Source: Prosthecobacter sp.
GTDB lineage: Bacteria; Verrucomicrobiota; Verrucomicrobiia; Verrucomicrobiales; Verrucomicrobiaceae
Direction: 5' to 3'
DNA length: 64,000 nucleotides
Assembly: GCA_019186985.1 (NCBI GenBank)
Contig: JABARQ010000013.1
Coordinates: 186,001 to 250,000, forward strand
Shown here: piece by piece, positions 55,701 through 61,700 of the stretch
Layout: each line of letters opens with the position of its first letter
Position numbering within the stretch: the stretch's first letter is position 1
Position numbers and translations under genes: made by a program
Notes under the pieces: generated by a model
Told to the model about the DNA's origin: nothing
The model's input: only the letters and a program-made list of their open reading frames with translations
Database searches by the model: none

Positions 55701-58700
55701 GTTCGAACATTGCCGGAGCCGCCAGCCTGAGCGTGCTGAACGGCTTTGGCGTGGATGTCACCTGGTCCGGCCGCATTACGGACGGTGCAGGCACCGTCAG
55801 CCTGATCAAGTCTGGTTCTGGAGTCCTGACCCTGAACGGCTTCAACGACCATACTGGCGGCACTGTCGTCCGCAGCGGCCGTGTCACCAACGCCACCGGC
55901 AACGCCACCCCTCTGGGCAGGCTTGAGGCCCAGACGGTGAACTCCCTCGGTTCCGGTACGGTGACCCTCGAAGGCGGCCGCCTCCGTCTGAACGGCCTCA
56001 ATGTCCTCAACGGTGCCACCAACCTCACCGAAGTCACCGACGGCATTGATTACCTGCGCTGGGGCAACTCCGCCAACGGCGTGAACATCACCGTTTCCGC
56101 CACCTCCTACGCCAACGGCGTGCTGCTGCCTCTCAACATGACCTCGCAGATTGATGCCGTCACCCGCAACGCCGGCATCAACACCGTGACGCTCAACGCT
56201 CCCCAGCTGAACTTCACGGAAGGCAACACCGTCATTTACGGCGGCATGACCGTGAACAACGATGCCACCCTTCGTCTTGCGGGTGGCACGGTGTGGGTCG
56301 GCGGCCAGTTCAACGCCGCCGGACAGGACCTGGTGAAGACCGGCTCCAGCACCCTGGTGCTTTACAACTCCGCCGGCGGTGCCAGCCAGAACCAGGTGGG
56401 CAGCTGGCTTGTCTCCGGCGGCATTCTCCAGGCCCGCGTTGCTGAAGGCGGGGCCAATCCCCTGGGTGCCAATCAGACCATCGAGCTCAACGCCGGCAGC
56501 ACCTCCTACGGTGTGGCCCTGCTGACTGACGGTGACGGCACCAGCCTGGGCATGAGGACCATGACCTACGCCGACACCAGCTTCCGCTTCGGCTCCAGCC
56601 TGCCGGTCTCCAGCAGCCAGTTCGTCAGCGGTGGTGGCAGCCGCGTCCAGGTGGACCGCGCCTTCCTGGCCAACAGCAGCTGGAAGACCGTCCAGATCAA
56701 CAACATCGAGGCCGTGGGCGCGCTTGGAAGCCCCTATGTCTACCTGATCGGCAGCAACAACGACTCCATCTGGGTCAATGGCAGCACCACCTTTGAGCGT
56801 GACCTGGTGATCCAGGCGGACGGCGGCAGCGTGACCCTGAACGGTCCGATCACCGGCAATGGCACCTTCAACCGGCGCAGCAACGGCAGCACGCTCTTCA
56901 TCAATTCCGACAACAGCGCAGGCTACAGCGGCGGCACCTTCCTGACCGGCTCCGGCCGCAATTATTTCGGCAGCTTTGAAGGCGCTCAGCCGACACTCAG
57001 CAACACGGCGAAGTTCGGTTCCGGCCACATCTTCCAGGGCCCGATCTCCATGTTCCAGATCAACGACGCGGGCAACCTCGTCGAAGGCCAGAACATCTAC
57101 GTCACCGGCAACCTGAGCTGGATGGCCGCCTTCTCCCTGGCCTCCGACCTCTCGCTTGACGATGTCCGCCTGCGCGCCCTCGGCCTTGGCGGTGTCCAGA
57201 ACAGCGCCACGGACTATTACCTGAAGGCCTCCAATCCTTCCTCCGCCGCCCTGGCGCTTGGCACGATCTACACCAAGCCGCTCGACATGCGCAGCATCGG
57301 TGACGGCATGTGGTTCCTTGGCTCCGCCACCAACGGCATCGGTGCCAACGGCTCCTACGACGCCGCCACCCTGGCCCCAGGCATTGGTGACACCTACCGC
57401 CTCGGCGCTGGCGGCAACACCCTGTTCTTCGGCAGCAACGGCAACGCCAACATCCTGACCGACGTCAACGCCGGCAAATCCGCCAGCCTCGTGGTCGGCA
57501 CCCCGATGACCGTCCAGAACATGAGCAACTTGAGCAACGGCACGGGCACCATCGTCCTGATGCAGGGCCAGAACTACACCGGCTCCACCTTCATCAACTG
57601 GAACAGCACCCTTGAAAGCCGCGGCACCCTGACCACCTCGGACATCAAGGTCTATGGCACCCTCAACGTTGCCGGTGAGGCGGGCACCCTGATCAATCCG
57701 AACACCAGCACGCCGATCCCCGTGACCCTGCGTCCTGGATCCTTCGTCCGCCTGGACAACCTCTCGGGCGTGCTTCCGACCTCCGCCACCGAAGGCCGCT
57801 GGGGTGACTCCACTCCCTTCAACATGAACAACAGCGTCCTCCGTCTACAGGGCAATCCTGCCGTGGAAGTCGTTGAAAAGGTGGGTGACCTCAACGTGGG
57901 CCGCGGCGCCAACCGCGTCGAAGTTGTCCGCGGCGTCATCGGCCGCGGCACGGAACTCCAGACCTCCGCCATCAATCGTCAGAACTTCGGCACCCTGCAG
58001 TTCATCCACAACGGCAGCCAGATCGGCTCCGACGAACGTGTGCTCATCTCCACGGGAGGCACCGTCCCCACCGTCACCAACGGCATGGTTGAGCCCTGGA
58101 TGGTCAGCGCCTCCGACCAGCATTTCCTGACCTACAACCCGGACCTCGGCTTCACCCTTGCCGGCTTCAGCCGCGTGCAGGGAACCGCGACCCAAACCGC
58201 CCTGGTGGACGCCTCCTCCGACCGTCTGCTCATCAATGGCACCCAGACCATGAATGGTGGTGATGTCCGCGGCTATGCCGTGCGTCTCGAAGCCGACATG
58301 AACCTGACCACCGCCTCTGCGGCCACGAACACCGCCAACCGCCTCATCATCGACAGCGGCGGCCTCATCGCCCAGAGCGGCGCCACACGCACCATCCAGG
58401 GCGGTCTCTGGGCCGGCGCAGCCGGAGACAAGGAGCTGATCATCTACAACGCCGGCACCCTCAACGTCGGTATCCTGGCCAACAACACCACCTCCGGCCG
58501 CATCAAGGCCGACTCCATCACGAAGATGGGCGGCGGCACCTTCCAGATCCTGTCCGAGCAGCCTGACTTCCTGGGTGACATCCGCATCCAGCAGGGCGCG
58601 CTCCAGCTTCAATACACCCAGACGATCGCCACAAACATCACCTCCCAGATGGGCGGGGCCAAGGTGGGCGGCAACAACATCATCTTTGACGGCAACAACA

Positions 58701-61700
58701 CCTCCCTCATCCTGAGGGTCGGCAACGACAGCTGGACGGTCGGCACCACCGCCACCTTCAACAACAACATCGTCCTGGGTGACAACGTCTCCGTGGCGAC
58801 CATCAACTATGACAGGGCGGGCGGCTCCATCAGCAGCCGCACGATGATCCTGAACAACCTGACCTTCGGCAGCAACGAAGGGGACAACGGTCAGGTGCTC
58901 AGGCTGCTCGGTCCGACCAACACCAACTCCGCCGGCTTCTGGCGCATCCAGTTCAACGGCACGACGACCCTGAACGGCCGTTCCGCCATCGCCGTGGAAA
59001 ACAACTACAGCGGCGGCGCCAACGACGCCTTCCTCATGGGCAAGGTCACCGGCACGGGCATGCTGATCAAGGGCCCGAGCGACAGCCGCACCCGCACCCT
59101 CTTCCTGCAGAACGTCTCCAGCTTCAACGACTGGAGCGGTGGCACCGTCCTTCAGGGCGGCACCCTGCAGGTCTTTGCCAAGGCCACCAACGTGGCGGCG
59201 AACGCCAACAGCAACATCACCGCCGGCGGCATCGGCACGGGTGACATCACCCTCATGCAGGGCACCCTCGACCTTCGCGTTGACAACGACGTGGGCGCCG
59301 CCGCAGACACCAACCTGGAGCGCACCCTCTTCATCGGCACCGGAGGCACCCTGCCAAACGTGTTCGTGAACGGCAACTCCATCATCAACGTCGACCGCAC
59401 CGGCCTTGTCGCCGCAGGCACCACGAAGACCATCGTGCTCGGCAACCTGACCGTCGGCCAGCAGTACTTCACCGTGAACGGTGGCAACAGCTACGGCCTT
59501 GAATTCCAGGGCACGACGAGCCTTCTGGGCAGCCCGCACATCAACAACTCGACCGACCTCGTCTTGAACGGAGCGATCAGCACCGGAGGCGGTGAAGTGG
59601 TGTTCAACAAGAACAATGTCGGCACCCTCTGGATCAACAGCGCCAACTCCACCCTCACCGGCCCGACCTATGTGAACGCCGGCCTGCTCGCCTTCGGCAA
59701 CCGCGTCGCCAGCAGCAATACGGCCCACCTGGGCTCCGGCACGATCTACGTCAATCCGGGCGCCAGCGTCCGGGTCAACAACGTCGCCAACGTCGGTGCA
59801 GGTGGCATCAGGCTTTACGGCACCCAGTATGCCCCGGCGGTCTTCCGCTCGGTGGGAGCCTTCACCCAGGCCCAGTACGCCTCCATGATCCAGTCCTACA
59901 CGCCTGAGACCAACCAGGTGCTCATGCTGGCCCTGGAAGCCAACAACGCCAACGCCCTGAACCTCAGCAGCCTGGCCAACGGACGGCTCTATCTGGGTGC
60001 CAACGGTGACCGCACCTACAACGCACCCACCCTGAGCCCCGGCCTTGCCAACCTGGACCACAGCGTCATCGGCGGCACCAGCACCAACCCCGTCTACCGC
60101 TTCTCCCATCAGAGCGGAGCCACCCTTACCGTTGCGCTCAGCAGTGGCGGCAACCTGTCCGACGTGGGTGGTCCGACAGATGTGCAGATCGGTTCCCAGG
60201 CCATCCTCGGCCCGAACGGCAACTGGGGCAGCAACGGCTTTGTCTACTTCCAGAACCAGAACACCTACACCGGCCAGACTGTGGTTGGGCGTTCCACCAC
60301 GCTGCGTTTCAACACGACCATGGCGGCTGCAGACGCCGCAGGGCCTCTTGGCAGCAATGCCAGCGCCACCATTGATGTTTATGGCGGCCTGCGCTTCGAA
60401 GGCACGGGCAGCCTGCGCAGTGCGGTGACCCCCACCTCGCACTTCTACACCAACCTCCGCCTGCATCCGACCAGCACCCTGACTCTTCAGGACATGACCG
60501 CCACGGGTGCCGGCTCCAATCGCTGGGAGGACGGCGTCGGCATCCAGCTTGATGGCTCCGCCCTCGTTGCTGAAGCCACCAATAACGCCGACAACAATGC
60601 CGAAACGGTGGGTGACCTCACCTTTGACCGTGGCTCCCGCGTCTACCTGACGCAGGAAGGCACGGGTGACGCCTTCCTCACCGTCAACTCCCTGACACGT
60701 GCCGCCGCTGGCTCTGGCGCTGGCACGGGGCGTGGCACCCTGGTGTTCACCACCTCCAACACCGCCACCTTCGGTGCCGCCGCCACGGCGGGCGTCGCCC
60801 AGACCCAGTTCAAGTTCACCACCGCCCCGGCCACCTCGGCCGTCTCCACCATCACGGGCATGCTTCCCGGCTACTACATGGAAAGCAACGGCAACCGCTT
60901 CGTGAAGGTCGGTGCCAACGGTGTAACGCCGGTCATTGACGGCGACATGGTGGCCATGCCTTCCGGCGCTGGCCTGGGCACGGAAGTGGTTAACATCACC
61001 GCCACTACCAGCATGGGTGCCTTTGAAACCAGCATCTACGCCCTGCGCGGCGGCGCCTTCACCCTCAACAGCCCGACCGGTGCCAACAATGACGCCACCG
61101 TCATCCTGGGCGGCAGCGGTTCAGACATTGGCTCCGTGGCAAGCTTCGGCGCCTTCACCATCAACCCGAACCTGAAGTTCGGCGCGGACGGCTCCAACGA
61201 GGCCCTGTTCTACACCGGCAGCACCCTGACGGTGAACGGATTCATCACCGCCGGCAGCATCACCAAGTTCGGCACCGGTGGCACCCTGGTCATCGCCAAT
61301 GATCAGAGCGACGCCGCCCGCGGCACCGGCAACGGCTACTCCGGCGGCTGGGTCGTCAATGAAGGCGCCCTGCAGTTCGGCCAGTTCGGTTCAGGCGGCA
61401 ACGCCACGGCAGGCAACACCATCGTGCTCAACGGCAGCCAGGCCGGCTCCGCCCAGCTCAACCTGCGTGCCCAGCCCTCCGACACGCTGCTGAACTATTC
61501 CTACACCTTCGGCCGCATCACGGCGGTGGACTTTGCGACGATCGACTGGGATCCAGGTGCTGACAACCGCGTCCACAGCATCTCGGAAATCGAGATCCAG
61601 CAGTCGGGCGGCATTGGCAATGATGCCACCAACGGCACCATGGACGCCTACCTGCGCGTCGCCAACAACCGCCTGCGCACCATCCTCTCCGCCGGTGACC

